NCBI RefSeq assembly: GCF_025506355.1 | Contig: NZ_JANZYP010000064.1 | Location: 1 to 60,731, forward strand | Origin: Sphaerisporangium corydalis | Lineage (GTDB): Bacteria > Actinomycetota > Actinomycetes > Streptosporangiales > Streptosporangiaceae | Direction: 5' to 3' | DNA length: 60,731 bases | Shown here: in pieces, positions 42,758-50,701 of the stretch | Position numbering within the stretch: position 1 is the first letter of the stretch | Layout: every line of letters begins with the position of its first letter | Notes under the pieces: generated by a model | Databases searched by the model: none | Told to the model about the DNA's origin: nothing | What the model saw: only the letters and a program-made list of their open reading frames with translations | Made by a program: the position numbers and the translations under genes

Positions 42758-43663
42758 ATGATCGACCCGCAACGCTCGACCCCCGAGAACCTGGTCGCCC
42801 GGGTGCGGGCCGTGCTCCCCTCGCTCACGCCCTCCGCGCAGATCATCGCCCGGCTCATCCTCGACGACCCGGCCACGGTCGCCCGCAGCACGATCACCGA
42901 GCTCAGCGCCGCGTCCGCGACCAGCGAGGCCACCATCGTGCGCACCGCGCGCGTGCTCGGCTTCTCCGGGTACGCCCAGCTCAGGCTGGCGCTGGCCGCC
43001 GCCGCCGCGACCCGTCAGGGGCCCGACCGGCTGGTCCCCGGCGACCTGGCGCCCGACGACCCGCTCTCTGACGTGATCGCCAAGGTCACCCGGGCCGAGG
43101 CCGAGGCCATAGAGGACACCGCGGCGCAGCTCTCCCCCGAGCGTCTCGGCGAGGTGGTCGACGCCATCACCGCCGCCCGCCGGATCGACGTGTACGGCGT
43201 CTCCGCGTCCGGCCTCGTGGCGGCGGACATGTCCCAGAAGCTCCTGCGCATCGGCCTGTCGGCGCACGCGTTCACCGACGCGCACCTGGCGCTCACGAGC
43301 GCCGTCCTGCTCCGCCCCGGTGACGTCGCGGTCGGCGTGAGCTGCACGGGCGAGACCCCCGACGTCCTTGAGCCGATGCGCAGGGCGGCCAAGGCGGGGG
43401 CGACGACCGTTGCGATCACCAACAACCCCCGCTCGGCGCTCGCCGAGGTGTCCGGCCATGTGCTGATCTCCGCGGGCCGGGAGACCGCCTTCCGCCCGGG
43501 GGCGCTGGCCAGCCGGATCAGCCAGCTCCTGATCGTGGACTACGTGTTCGTCGGCGTGGCCCAGCGGACCTCCGAGGTGTCCAACGAGGCCCTGCGCGCC
43601 ACCCGCGACGCCCTCGCCGACTTCGTCTCGGAGTCCCGCCCCCGCGCCCGGCGCCCCTCGTAG
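42758..43663 (+). CDS. MurR/RpiR-family regulator
   Basis: 301 residues. N-terminal RpiR helix-turn-helix (LTPSAQIIARLILDDPATVARSTITELSAASATSEATIVRTAR) and C-terminal SIS domain (IDVYGVSASGLVAADMSQKL, GDVAVGVSCTGETPDVLEP) that binds sugar phosphates such as MurNAc-6-P. It follows the NagZ-like gene and probably controls this amino-sugar group. Confidence 0.93.
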   Translation: MIDPQRSTPENLVARVRAVLPSLTPSAQIIARLILDDPATVARSTITELSAASATSEATIVRTARVLGFSGYAQLRLALAAAAATRQGPDRLVPGDLAPDDPLSDVIAKVTRAEAEAIEDTAAQLSPERLGEVVDAITAARRIDVYGVSASGLVAADMSQKLLRIGLSAHAFTDAHLALTSAVLLRPGDVAVGVSCTGETPDVLEPMRRAAKAGATTVAITNNPRSALAEVSGHVLISAGRETAFRPGALASRISQLLIVDYVFVGVAQRTSEVSNEALRATRDALADFVSESRPRARRPS

Positions 43664-43688
43664 ATCATCCGGGTCCCGCGGGCTCAGG

Positions 43689-43856
43689 TCATCCGGCGTC
43701 CCGCGAGCCGAGGATCTTGGAGAGTGCCGCGACACCGAGGACGACAACCCCGATGATCAGTGCCCACTTGACGAGGCCGGCGACCAGGCTCAGCACGGTG
43801 CCGATGAGGAAGAAGCCGACGATGACCGCTACGACGAGAAGAAGAATGCGTCCCAT
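43689..43856 (-). CDS. 55-residue two-span membrane peptide
   Basis: Begins MGRILLLVVAVIVGFFLIGT, then a Lys-Trp turn and a second hydrophobic span ALIIGVVVLGVAAL, ending SRDAG. Two transmembrane helices fill the protein. The ribosome site is weak. The frame is clean with GC-rich third positions, and such small membrane proteins are common in actinomycetes. Function unknown. Confidence 0.6.
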   Translation of the reverse strand: MGRILLLVVAVIVGFFLIGTVLSLVAGLVKWALIIGVVVLGVAALSKILGSRDAG

Positions 43857-44013
43857 GGCTTGAACGCTAGGCGGCCGGGAGGCGCGGCGATACAGGTGGA
43901 GGCCGAGTTCAGGGACGAGTCAGGGTCCGCACTCAGGGTCGCCCGGGGGTGGCCCCCCGGACGACCCTGGGGGGCCGCCACGGCCGGTGGCGGGACCGGT
44001 CAGATGGGCGGGG

Positions 44014-47000
44014 TCACGAGCCGTACACCTGCATCTCGTACAGGGAGTAGCCGTAGGCCGTGCCACGGGCGGTGCCGTTGACGCGCACGTAGCGCCCCGA
44101 TCCGGACAGACCGGTCAGGTCGTCGGTGGCGCCGTCGCCGGTCGTCGTCGTGTACACGTTCGTCCAGGCGGCGCCGTCGGGTGAGACCTGGACCTGGTAC
44201 GACCTGCCGTACGCCGCCTCCCACGACAGCTTGACGCGGGTGATCGACCGCGTGCCGCCGAGGTCGACGCGCAGCCATTCGGGGTCGTGGCCCTCCGCCG
44301 ACGCCCACCGGGTCGCGGTGGTGTCGCCGTCGAAGGCGTTCGCCGCGCCGTACGACGAGCTCTCGGTGGAGGAGGCCGTGGCGGGCCCGCCCTGCGAGAG
44401 CAGCGTCTCGCCGGGCCCGCCGGTGCCGCCGGCGGGCACCGTCTGGGTGGCGACGTTCCAGCCGGTGACGCGGACCGACGGCGCGGACCCGCCGAGGCCG
44501 GTGGTGCGGTAGGTCGCCGTCAGCGTCCGGGACTCCCCGGGCCACAGGCTTGTCGCGTTGTCGGTCCACTGGACCGGCAGCACGGGCCTGCCCGCCGCGT
44601 CGACCACGTGGGCGTCGACGTAGAACGCGGGGATCTTGCCGGTCCCGGTGTTCCTGAGCGTCACGGTCGTCGTGGTGGTGCCGCCTGAGGCCGACGAGGA
44701 CGCCGTGGCGCTCAGCGGGGCCTGCGCCATGCCCGCCAGCCCGGTCAGGTCGGCGTAGGCGGTGGTCGGCACGTAGTACCAGTCGTTGTTCGCCCAGTCG
44801 ATCACGTCGGCCTTGGTGGACAGCCAGTACACGTTCCGGTCGACCTCGCCGCCCGCGCCGCTGAGCGTGAGCCGGACCAGGTAGGCGGTGGACAGGCCGC
44901 TGATCGCGGGAATGGTGACGGCCGTGACCTTGCCGCCGTCGCCGGGCGCGGTGACCGTCGCGGTGTTGGTGTACTTGCTGGTCCCGTCCAGGTTGTACAC
45001 GTCGGTCCGCACGGTCAGCCCGGTGGCCGCCGCGTGGTTCTGGTTGACCACCACGACGCTTCTGGTGTCGTAGGAGTACTGGACGTGCAGCGGCTTGCCG
45101 GCCTCACGGGCGCCGTAGTAGGACCCGCCCTGGTCGAGGTAGGTGTCGAAGAGCTGCCAGTGCAGCGAGCTCCACCCGCTGTTCAGCATCCAGTAGATGA
45201 CGCCGGTCGAGGGGTTGGAGGTGTCGCTGAAGTTGCGGCGGTAGGCCTCGAACTGTGCCCTGATGTTCTCGTACTGCTGGAGCTGCGCCTTCCGCACGTA
45301 GTCGTCCAGGCTGGTGGAGGTGCCGTACCTGCCGATGAGCGCGTTGTTGAAGAGCTTGAGGTTGTTGAACGTGCCGGACGGCGAGCGGTGGTACTGCGTC
45401 GCGGTCGCGGTCTGCCACAGCGTGTTCAGCTCCGCGGCGGACATCATGCGCTTCAGCGAGTCGATGGTGGGGACGTCCGGGCCGGCGCTGGTCTCGGAGT
45501 TGAAGCCGTACGCGCCGCCCTCCTGCTTGGTGAACCAGTAGTTCGGCGGCACCCAGTCGTAGGGCCCGGTCATCTTCATCCCGGAGGAGCCGAGCGTGGG
45601 CGAGGAGTTGGCCGAGGCCGCGGCGACGATCGGGGTCTTCCAGTCGGCGGCGTTGAGCGCGGCCAGGTAGCCGGTCTCCTGCTGCGCGTTGGGCGCGAAG
45701 TCGCTGCCGATGAGGAAGGTGAAGACGCTCGGGTGGTCGCGCAGCCGCGCGGCCTCCGCCGCCATCGAGTCCTTGGCGATCACGTAGTCGGCGGCGGACC
45801 AGGTGTCCCCCGGCTCGCCGCCGTTGGTCTGGCCCTCCCACTTGTCGCAGCACTCCCACCCGGCCATGACCAGGATGCCCATCTGGTCGGTCAGGTCGAA
45901 GAGCTCGTCGGTCTCCAGGTGACCTTCCAGCCGGATGGTGTTCAGGCCGAGGTCGCGGACGTAGCGGAGCTTGTCCTGCGCGTAGGTGGGGTCCCAGCGC
46001 AGGAACAGGTCCGGCGACCACCCGCCGCCCCGGATGAGCAGCGACCGGCCGTTGACCTTGTACAGCCGGTGGCCGCTGCCGTCCAGCGAGGAGGTGACAC
46101 CGCGGATCCCGAAGCGGGAGTGCGCGGTGTCACTGGCCGCGCCCGCGACGGTCGCGGTCAGGTCGAGGTCGTAGAGCGGCTGCCCGCCCATGCCGTACGG
46201 CCACCACACCTGGGGGTTGGTGATGGACTGAGTGAACGTCAGCGTCTTGGTCTGGTTCGCCGCGAGGTCGACCTCCTGCGTGAGGGCGGCCGAGCCGACG
46301 GTCCCTGAGACGGTGGCGTGGACGGCGGCGCCGGTGTCGTTCCTGGCGTTGACCTTGACCGTGAGGTCGGCGCGGTCGAGCGCCGAGGTCAGGCTGGTCA
46401 CCACGTGGGCGTCGCGCAGGGCCACGGCCCCGCTGCGCCGGACGAAGATATCCCGGAATATGCCCATATTTCGGTCGGGTGGATTCTGCACCCAGTCGAT
46501 CCAGCCGGTGGTCAGGTGCTTGCTCGGGTCGTTCGGGTTCACCTTGAACGCGACCGAGTTGACGCCGGGGCGCACGAGCGCGGTGACGTCCAGCTCGTGG
46601 CGGGGGTAAGCCCCGGCCACCTGGACGCTGGTCGCGACCTGCGTCCCGTTCACCCACACGTCCGCGCTGGAGATGACGCCGGTGACGTCGAGGAAGGTCT
46701 TCAGACCGGTCTCGCCGCCCAGGGTGAAGTCCGATCGGTACCACCAGGGCACGGTGAAGTCGGCGGCGGGGACGTCCCGCATGTTGGTCGAGTAGAACGG
46801 GTCGGGGTACTTCCCGTTCTTGAGCAGGCCGGCCATGACCGTGGAACGCGGTCCCACCGGGTACCAGCCGGACGCCGCGTAGCCCGGAGTGGAGATGGCG
46901 GCGGCGGAGTCGGTGACCTTGGACGAGGACTGGATCTTGTATCCGTCGAGGGCCGAGGGGGCGACGGCCGCCACCGCGACGCCTCCGCCTGCGGGGGAGG

Positions 47001-47106
47001 ACGAGGACGCCGCCAGCGCGGGGATCCCGCCCCCTGCGGTCGTCAGCAGCACGAACGCGGCGACCAGCCGCGCTCTTACCCAGGTACGCCTGTCAAAAGT
47101 GACCAT
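44014..47106 (-). CDS. Secreted GH2 exo-beta-D-glucosaminidase (CsxA type) with C-terminal CBM32-like domain
   Basis: 1030 residues. Signal peptide (LVAAFVLLTTAGGGIPALAA). GH2 sugar-binding, immunoglobulin-like and barrel domains. The acid/base position is Asp469 in FLIGSDFAPN, as in CsxA-type chitosan exo-glucosaminidases where Asp replaces the usual Glu; the nucleophile is Glu538 in GFNSETSAGPD. Two further beta domains follow, then an F5/8 type C (CBM32-like) domain at about 895-1030 (GPATASSTESSSYGAANAFDGD to YEMQVYG). It would remove glucosamine from the non-reducing end of chitosan oligomers outside the cell. A 21-bp operator-like dyad lies just upstream. Confidence 0.92.
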   Translation of the reverse strand: MVTFDRRTWVRARLVAAFVLLTTAGGGIPALAASSSSPAGGGVAVAAVAPSALDGYKIQSSSKVTDSAAAISTPGYAASGWYPVGPRSTVMAGLLKNGKYPDPFYSTNMRDVPAADFTVPWWYRSDFTLGGETGLKTFLDVTGVISSADVWVNGTQVATSVQVAGAYPRHELDVTALVRPGVNSVAFKVNPNDPSKHLTTGWIDWVQNPPDRNMGIFRDIFVRRSGAVALRDAHVVTSLTSALDRADLTVKVNARNDTGAAVHATVSGTVGSAALTQEVDLAANQTKTLTFTQSITNPQVWWPYGMGGQPLYDLDLTATVAGAASDTAHSRFGIRGVTSSLDGSGHRLYKVNGRSLLIRGGGWSPDLFLRWDPTYAQDKLRYVRDLGLNTIRLEGHLETDELFDLTDQMGILVMAGWECCDKWEGQTNGGEPGDTWSAADYVIAKDSMAAEAARLRDHPSVFTFLIGSDFAPNAQQETGYLAALNAADWKTPIVAAASANSSPTLGSSGMKMTGPYDWVPPNYWFTKQEGGAYGFNSETSAGPDVPTIDSLKRMMSAAELNTLWQTATATQYHRSPSGTFNNLKLFNNALIGRYGTSTSLDDYVRKAQLQQYENIRAQFEAYRRNFSDTSNPSTGVIYWMLNSGWSSLHWQLFDTYLDQGGSYYGAREAGKPLHVQYSYDTRSVVVVNQNHAAATGLTVRTDVYNLDGTSKYTNTATVTAPGDGGKVTAVTIPAISGLSTAYLVRLTLSGAGGEVDRNVYWLSTKADVIDWANNDWYYVPTTAYADLTGLAGMAQAPLSATASSSASGGTTTTTVTLRNTGTGKIPAFYVDAHVVDAAGRPVLPVQWTDNATSLWPGESRTLTATYRTTGLGGSAPSVRVTGWNVATQTVPAGGTGGPGETLLSQGGPATASSTESSSYGAANAFDGDTTATRWASAEGHDPEWLRVDLGGTRSITRVKLSWEAAYGRSYQVQVSPDGAAWTNVYTTTTGDGATDDLTGLSGSGRYVRVNGTARGTAYGYSLYEMQVYGS

Positions 47107-47127
47107 CGGTATCTCCGGGGGGCGTTT

Positions 47128-47148
47128 AGTTAAGGAGCCTCCCTAACT
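47128..47148. promoter_or_regulatory. Operator-like dyad upstream of the GH2 gene
   Basis: Ten-bp arms AGTTAAGGAG and CTCCCTAACT around a central C, with one mismatched pair, 21 bp before the start codon on the minus strand. It is likely a repressor site of the ROK, GntR or LacI type; no cognate gene is adjacent. Confidence 0.5.
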
Positions 47149-47268
47149 ATGAGTGGATTTTGACCGCACCAAGAAGATCAGTCAAGGCTCGGCGACAATC
47201 CACGCCACACCACACGACCGGCGTGAAAGGTCGCGGGGAGGTGGTGATCCGGAGGTGGGAGCGGGGTG

Positions 47269-48327
47269 TCAGACGGGGACGGCGTACATGACGCGGCGGC
47301 CCTTGAACTCGGTGACGCTCCAGAGCTGGTTCTTCTCGCCCCAGCAGGTGAGGTCCTCCGGGCCGATCGGCATCTTCCTGACCTCGGCCGGCTTCCCGGC
47401 CGGGACGACGAGCAGCGAGCCGTTCTTGGTGGACGACGCCGCCTGGCTGAGGTACCAGCGCCCTTTGTACGACAGCGCGCCCTGGATCTTGGCGGCCGGG
47501 AGCGTGAACGCGTCCACCGCCGCCGCCAGCCCGCCGGCGCCGGAGACCAGCGTGTCGTCCGGGTCCAGCGCCCAGCGGGCCACCCGCCCCGTCTTGCCGG
47601 GCTCGTCGGCGGGGTCGACGTACTCGCCCGAGACGAACAGGTGCGGGCTGGTGCTCCGGTCGATCGCCGCGAAGGAGTACCGCGCGGCACCGGCGGCCGT
47701 CCACCCGTCCACCTGCGGCATCACGTACCGGTACCCGAACGCGTGGTACTTCCCGCCCTTCAGCCCGATCTTGTCGTCGTCGCCCTTGACCTCGTAGATG
47801 TGCCGGGTGTCGAACACCCGCATCCCGTGCGCGGTGTCGACGACGTAGATCAGGTCGCCGTACCACGCGACGCCGCCCGCGTGGATGTTGATCGCGCTGT
47901 AGGAGGTGCCCTTGGGCTCGACGAGCAGGACGTGCCGGTACTTCCCGGTCGCCAGGTCCAGGAACGAGATCCGGATCCCCCGCTCGGTCGCGGTCCCCGC
48001 GGGCTTCCAGTACCAGGTGACGGCGAGCGCCTTGACGTCCGTGCGCCCCGCCTCGGAGCTGGCGGCCATCCCCTGCGGGTACCAGTCGGTGGTGTCGTTG
48101 TCACCGGTGTCGAAGCAGTACCAGTCGGCCGGCTTGGGCGACATCGAGCCGAACGCCGTCGTGCTCCCCTTGTGGACCGACGAGCGGTTCGCCTGCGCGA
48201 GCACGTTCTTCAGGTCGCGGGCGGGCAGCGCCTTGGCCAGCGTCTCGACCGCCTGCGGAAGGCCGCGGGTGTCGTGCCGGAGCTGGAACGGCCCAGGATC
48301 CGTCGCGGTCATGAGGCTCGGGCCCAT
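47269..48327 (-). CDS. Unknown protein, beta-propeller-like repeats
   Basis: About 352 residues if it starts at the Met of MGPSLMTATDPG; a TTG at 48396 or ATG at 48312 are alternatives. Repeated strands such as GKYRHVLLVEP, GVAWYGDLIYVVDTAHGMRVFDTRHIYEV and GALSYKGRWYLSQAASS suggest a beta-propeller. Trp-rich, with no catalytic motif known to me. Such sequence usually belongs to secreted proteins, yet no signal peptide is found in any frame just upstream, so the N-terminus may be truncated. Confidence 0.65.
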   Translation of the reverse strand: MGPSLMTATDPGPFQLRHDTRGLPQAVETLAKALPARDLKNVLAQANRSSVHKGSTTAFGSMSPKPADWYCFDTGDNDTTDWYPQGMAASSEAGRTDVKALAVTWYWKPAGTATERGIRISFLDLATGKYRHVLLVEPKGTSYSAINIHAGGVAWYGDLIYVVDTAHGMRVFDTRHIYEVKGDDDKIGLKGGKYHAFGYRYVMPQVDGWTAAGAARYSFAAIDRSTSPHLFVSGEYVDPADEPGKTGRVARWALDPDDTLVSGAGGLAAAVDAFTLPAAKIQGALSYKGRWYLSQAASSTKNGSLLVVPAGKPAEVRKMPIGPEDLTCWGEKNQLWSVTEFKGRRVMYAVPV

Positions 48328-48477
48328 GCGGGTGCCCCCGTCGTACGTCAGGAGCGGGAACGCGTCACCACGACACCAGCCCGCGGCCCCACCCAACCGA
48401 TGATCAACCCCGACAGTCTGCCGCAGGACCGATATATCCGTCTACGTAATGACCGAATGGGCATCGCCGGCCGGGCG

Positions 48478-49986
48478 TCAGACCCCATCGGGCATCGCGT
48501 CGTCGCCGGAGGTGGTCGCCTGGCCGTTCGCGGCGCGCCGCGAACGGGCGATCCCCCAGCCGACGAGCGCCGCGGCCACGACCGTGAGCACGAGGCCCGC
48601 GATCGTGACCGACGCGCGGAACTCCGCCGTCTGCCGCGCGCTCCAGCCCGATGTGGCGATGTCGCCGGTGAACAGCGCCGCGAGGATGGTGCCGGTGACG
48701 GCGATGCCGGCGCCGGAGGTGACCTCGGTGGCGGTGTCGGTGAGCGCCGCGCCGATCGTGGTCCGGTTCTCCGGCAGGCCGCGGAGCACGTTGACCCCGG
48801 CGACGACGCCGACCACGCGCATCCCTGCCGCCACGAGCACCAGGGCGATCGCGACCCACACGTACCCGAACCCGCCCAGCAGGGCGTAGACCGCGAGCCC
48901 GAGCACGACCACCGCGGCGCTGAGCCACGCGGCCCGGTCCAGACCGGCGCGTCGCACGAACGGGCCGACGAACGCGCCGCCCGCGACCAGGACGACGACC
49001 TGCGGCAGCATCCCGATGGCGGCGAGCGCGGGCGGCCACCCCCAGTCGAGCTGCAGTTGCAGCGTCACCATGTAGCCGAGGCCCGCGGTCGCCAGCCCGG
49101 CCGCGGCCTTGAACGCCAGGCCGCTGGAGACCAGAGGGTGCGCGACGAGGCCGAGGGCGAGGAGTGGGTGGCGCGCCCGGCGCTCGCGCAGGACGAAGAG
49201 GATCGCCCCCACGACGGCCGCCGCCGTGGCCGCCCACGGGACCCACGAACCGGCGCCCTCGTTCACGAACAGCGTCGGCGCGACGAGCGCGAGCACGATC
49301 GTCGCGGTCGCGGTCACCGCACCCGCGACGTCCACCGGATCGCGGTGCAGCCCGGCCGGGGCGTCCGCGGCGACGCCGAACCGCACGCCGATGATCGCGA
49401 GCACGGCGATCGGCACGTTCACCAGCAGCAGGACCTGCCACGGCGCGACCGCGAGCACGAGGCCGCCCGCCGTCGGGCCGATCGCGAGCCCGACCAGGCC
49501 GACGGTCGAGATGAGGGTCGCCGCACGGACGCGCAGGTTGTCCTCGTCGAACAGCCGGAAGGCCAGCGCCATCGATCCCGGAGTCGTCATCGCGGCGGCG
49601 ACCCCCATCGCCGCCCGGACGGCGATCAGTTGCGCTGCGGTGAGGACGAAAGCGGTCGCCAGGCTCGCCACGCCGAGCAGGACCAGCCCGATGAGCATGA
49701 TCCGTCGCCGGCCGAACCGGTCGGCGACCGCGCCGAACGCCAGCATCGACCCGCCGAACACGACCGCGTACGCGCCCGTCACCCACTGCAGCGCGGTCGT
49801 CGAGGCGTGCAGTTCGCGGCCGATCGTGGGCAGCGCGACGTTCAGGATCGAGTTGTCGAGCATCTCGAACAGGAACACCGCGGACAGCCCGGCCAGGGCC
49901 ACCCACGCCTCCCGCAACGATCGGGGTGAGGACGGCCCGGCGGGGCCCGGTCCCATGACAATGTCAGTGGTCTGTTCGGAGGACAT
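48478..49986 (-). CDS. MFS drug-efflux transporter, DHA2 (EmrB/QacA) type
   Basis: 502 residues, about 14 transmembrane helices. The motif near the second helix reads GAVADRFGRRRIMLIG and the motif C-like segment is LAIGPTAGGLVL. It exports drugs or toxins by proton antiport. It is divergent from a TetR gene with repeated AACTTAGTG half-sites at its very start; no Shine-Dalgarno is seen, so the start may be a leaderless or downstream Met. Confidence 0.92.
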   Translation of the reverse strand: MSSEQTTDIVMGPGPAGPSSPRSLREAWVALAGLSAVFLFEMLDNSILNVALPTIGRELHASTTALQWVTGAYAVVFGGSMLAFGAVADRFGRRRIMLIGLVLLGVASLATAFVLTAAQLIAVRAAMGVAAAMTTPGSMALAFRLFDEDNLRVRAATLISTVGLVGLAIGPTAGGLVLAVAPWQVLLLVNVPIAVLAIIGVRFGVAADAPAGLHRDPVDVAGAVTATATIVLALVAPTLFVNEGAGSWVPWAATAAAVVGAILFVLRERRARHPLLALGLVAHPLVSSGLAFKAAAGLATAGLGYMVTLQLQLDWGWPPALAAIGMLPQVVVLVAGGAFVGPFVRRAGLDRAAWLSAAVVVLGLAVYALLGGFGYVWVAIALVLVAAGMRVVGVVAGVNVLRGLPENRTTIGAALTDTATEVTSGAGIAVTGTILAALFTGDIATSGWSARQTAEFRASVTIAGLVLTVVAAALVGWGIARSRRAANGQATTSGDDAMPDGV

Positions 49987-49988
49987 GC

Positions 49989-50010
49989 CACTAAGTTATG
50001 TCACTAAGTT
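49989..50010. promoter_or_regulatory. Direct-repeat operator between MFS and TetR genes
   Basis: CACTAAGTT at 49989-49997 and again at 50002-50010, 13 bp apart, abutting the MFS start codon and 26 bp before TetR. It is a likely TetR binding region. Confidence 0.5.
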
Positions 50011-50035
50011 TATTCACACAAGGGAGTGGGGCCGG

Positions 50036-50650
50036 ATGCCCAGGACCGGAGAGCGGGGCGGGCCGCTGACGCGTGCGCGGATCTCGGAGGTCGCGACCCG
50101 ACTGTTCCTCGAACACGGGTTCGACACGGTCACGGTCGCCGAGGTCGCGCGGGAGGCCGGGGTCTCCAGCGTGACGGTCTTCAAGCACTTCCCGCGCAAG
50201 GAGGACCTTCTCCTGGACCGCGCGGTCGACGCCGTCGACCTCCTGCGCTCGGCGGTGCGCGACCGCGCTCCGGGCGTCGACGTGTCGGCGTCCCTGCGCG
50301 AGGTGACCCTCGGTCTCGTCGACGCCCGCCACCCGCTCTCCGGCGTCGACGACCGGTCCATCCCCTTCTTCCGTACCGTCGCGGCGTCACCCGCCCTGGT
50401 CGCCCGCGCCAGGGAGATCGCCTCCGACCTCCAGCGGACCCTCGCCGAGGAACTGGAACGCGACCCAGCGTTCGAGGGCGACGGTCCGCTGCTCGCCGCC
50501 TTCTTCATCGCCGGCTACGCCACCGTGCTGGTGGAGACCGCACGCCGCCTCATCGCCGGCGAACCCCCGGCCACCGCGGTACCCGACCACCGCGCCCGCC
50601 TGGAACACCTCTTCACCGCCCTCCGCCACGGCCTCACCCCCCACCCCTGA
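50036..50650 (+). CDS. TetR-family regulator of the MFS pump
   Basis: 204 residues, ATG with AGGGAG 9 nt upstream. HTH TVTVAEVAREAGVSSVTVFKH within RISEVATRLFLEHGFD; C-terminal domain with the helical AcrR-type pattern. It is divergent from the DHA2 transporter, so it probably represses the pump until the drug binds. Confidence 0.92.
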   Translation: MPRTGERGGPLTRARISEVATRLFLEHGFDTVTVAEVAREAGVSSVTVFKHFPRKEDLLLDRAVDAVDLLRSAVRDRAPGVDVSASLREVTLGLVDARHPLSGVDDRSIPFFRTVAASPALVARAREIASDLQRTLAEELERDPAFEGDGPLLAAFFIAGYATVLVETARRLIAGEPPATAVPDHRARLEHLFTALRHGLTPHP

Positions 50651-50701
50651 CATCCACCCCCGACCCGACCGCCACCCCTCCCCCAACCCACCTCTCCTCC
50701 G

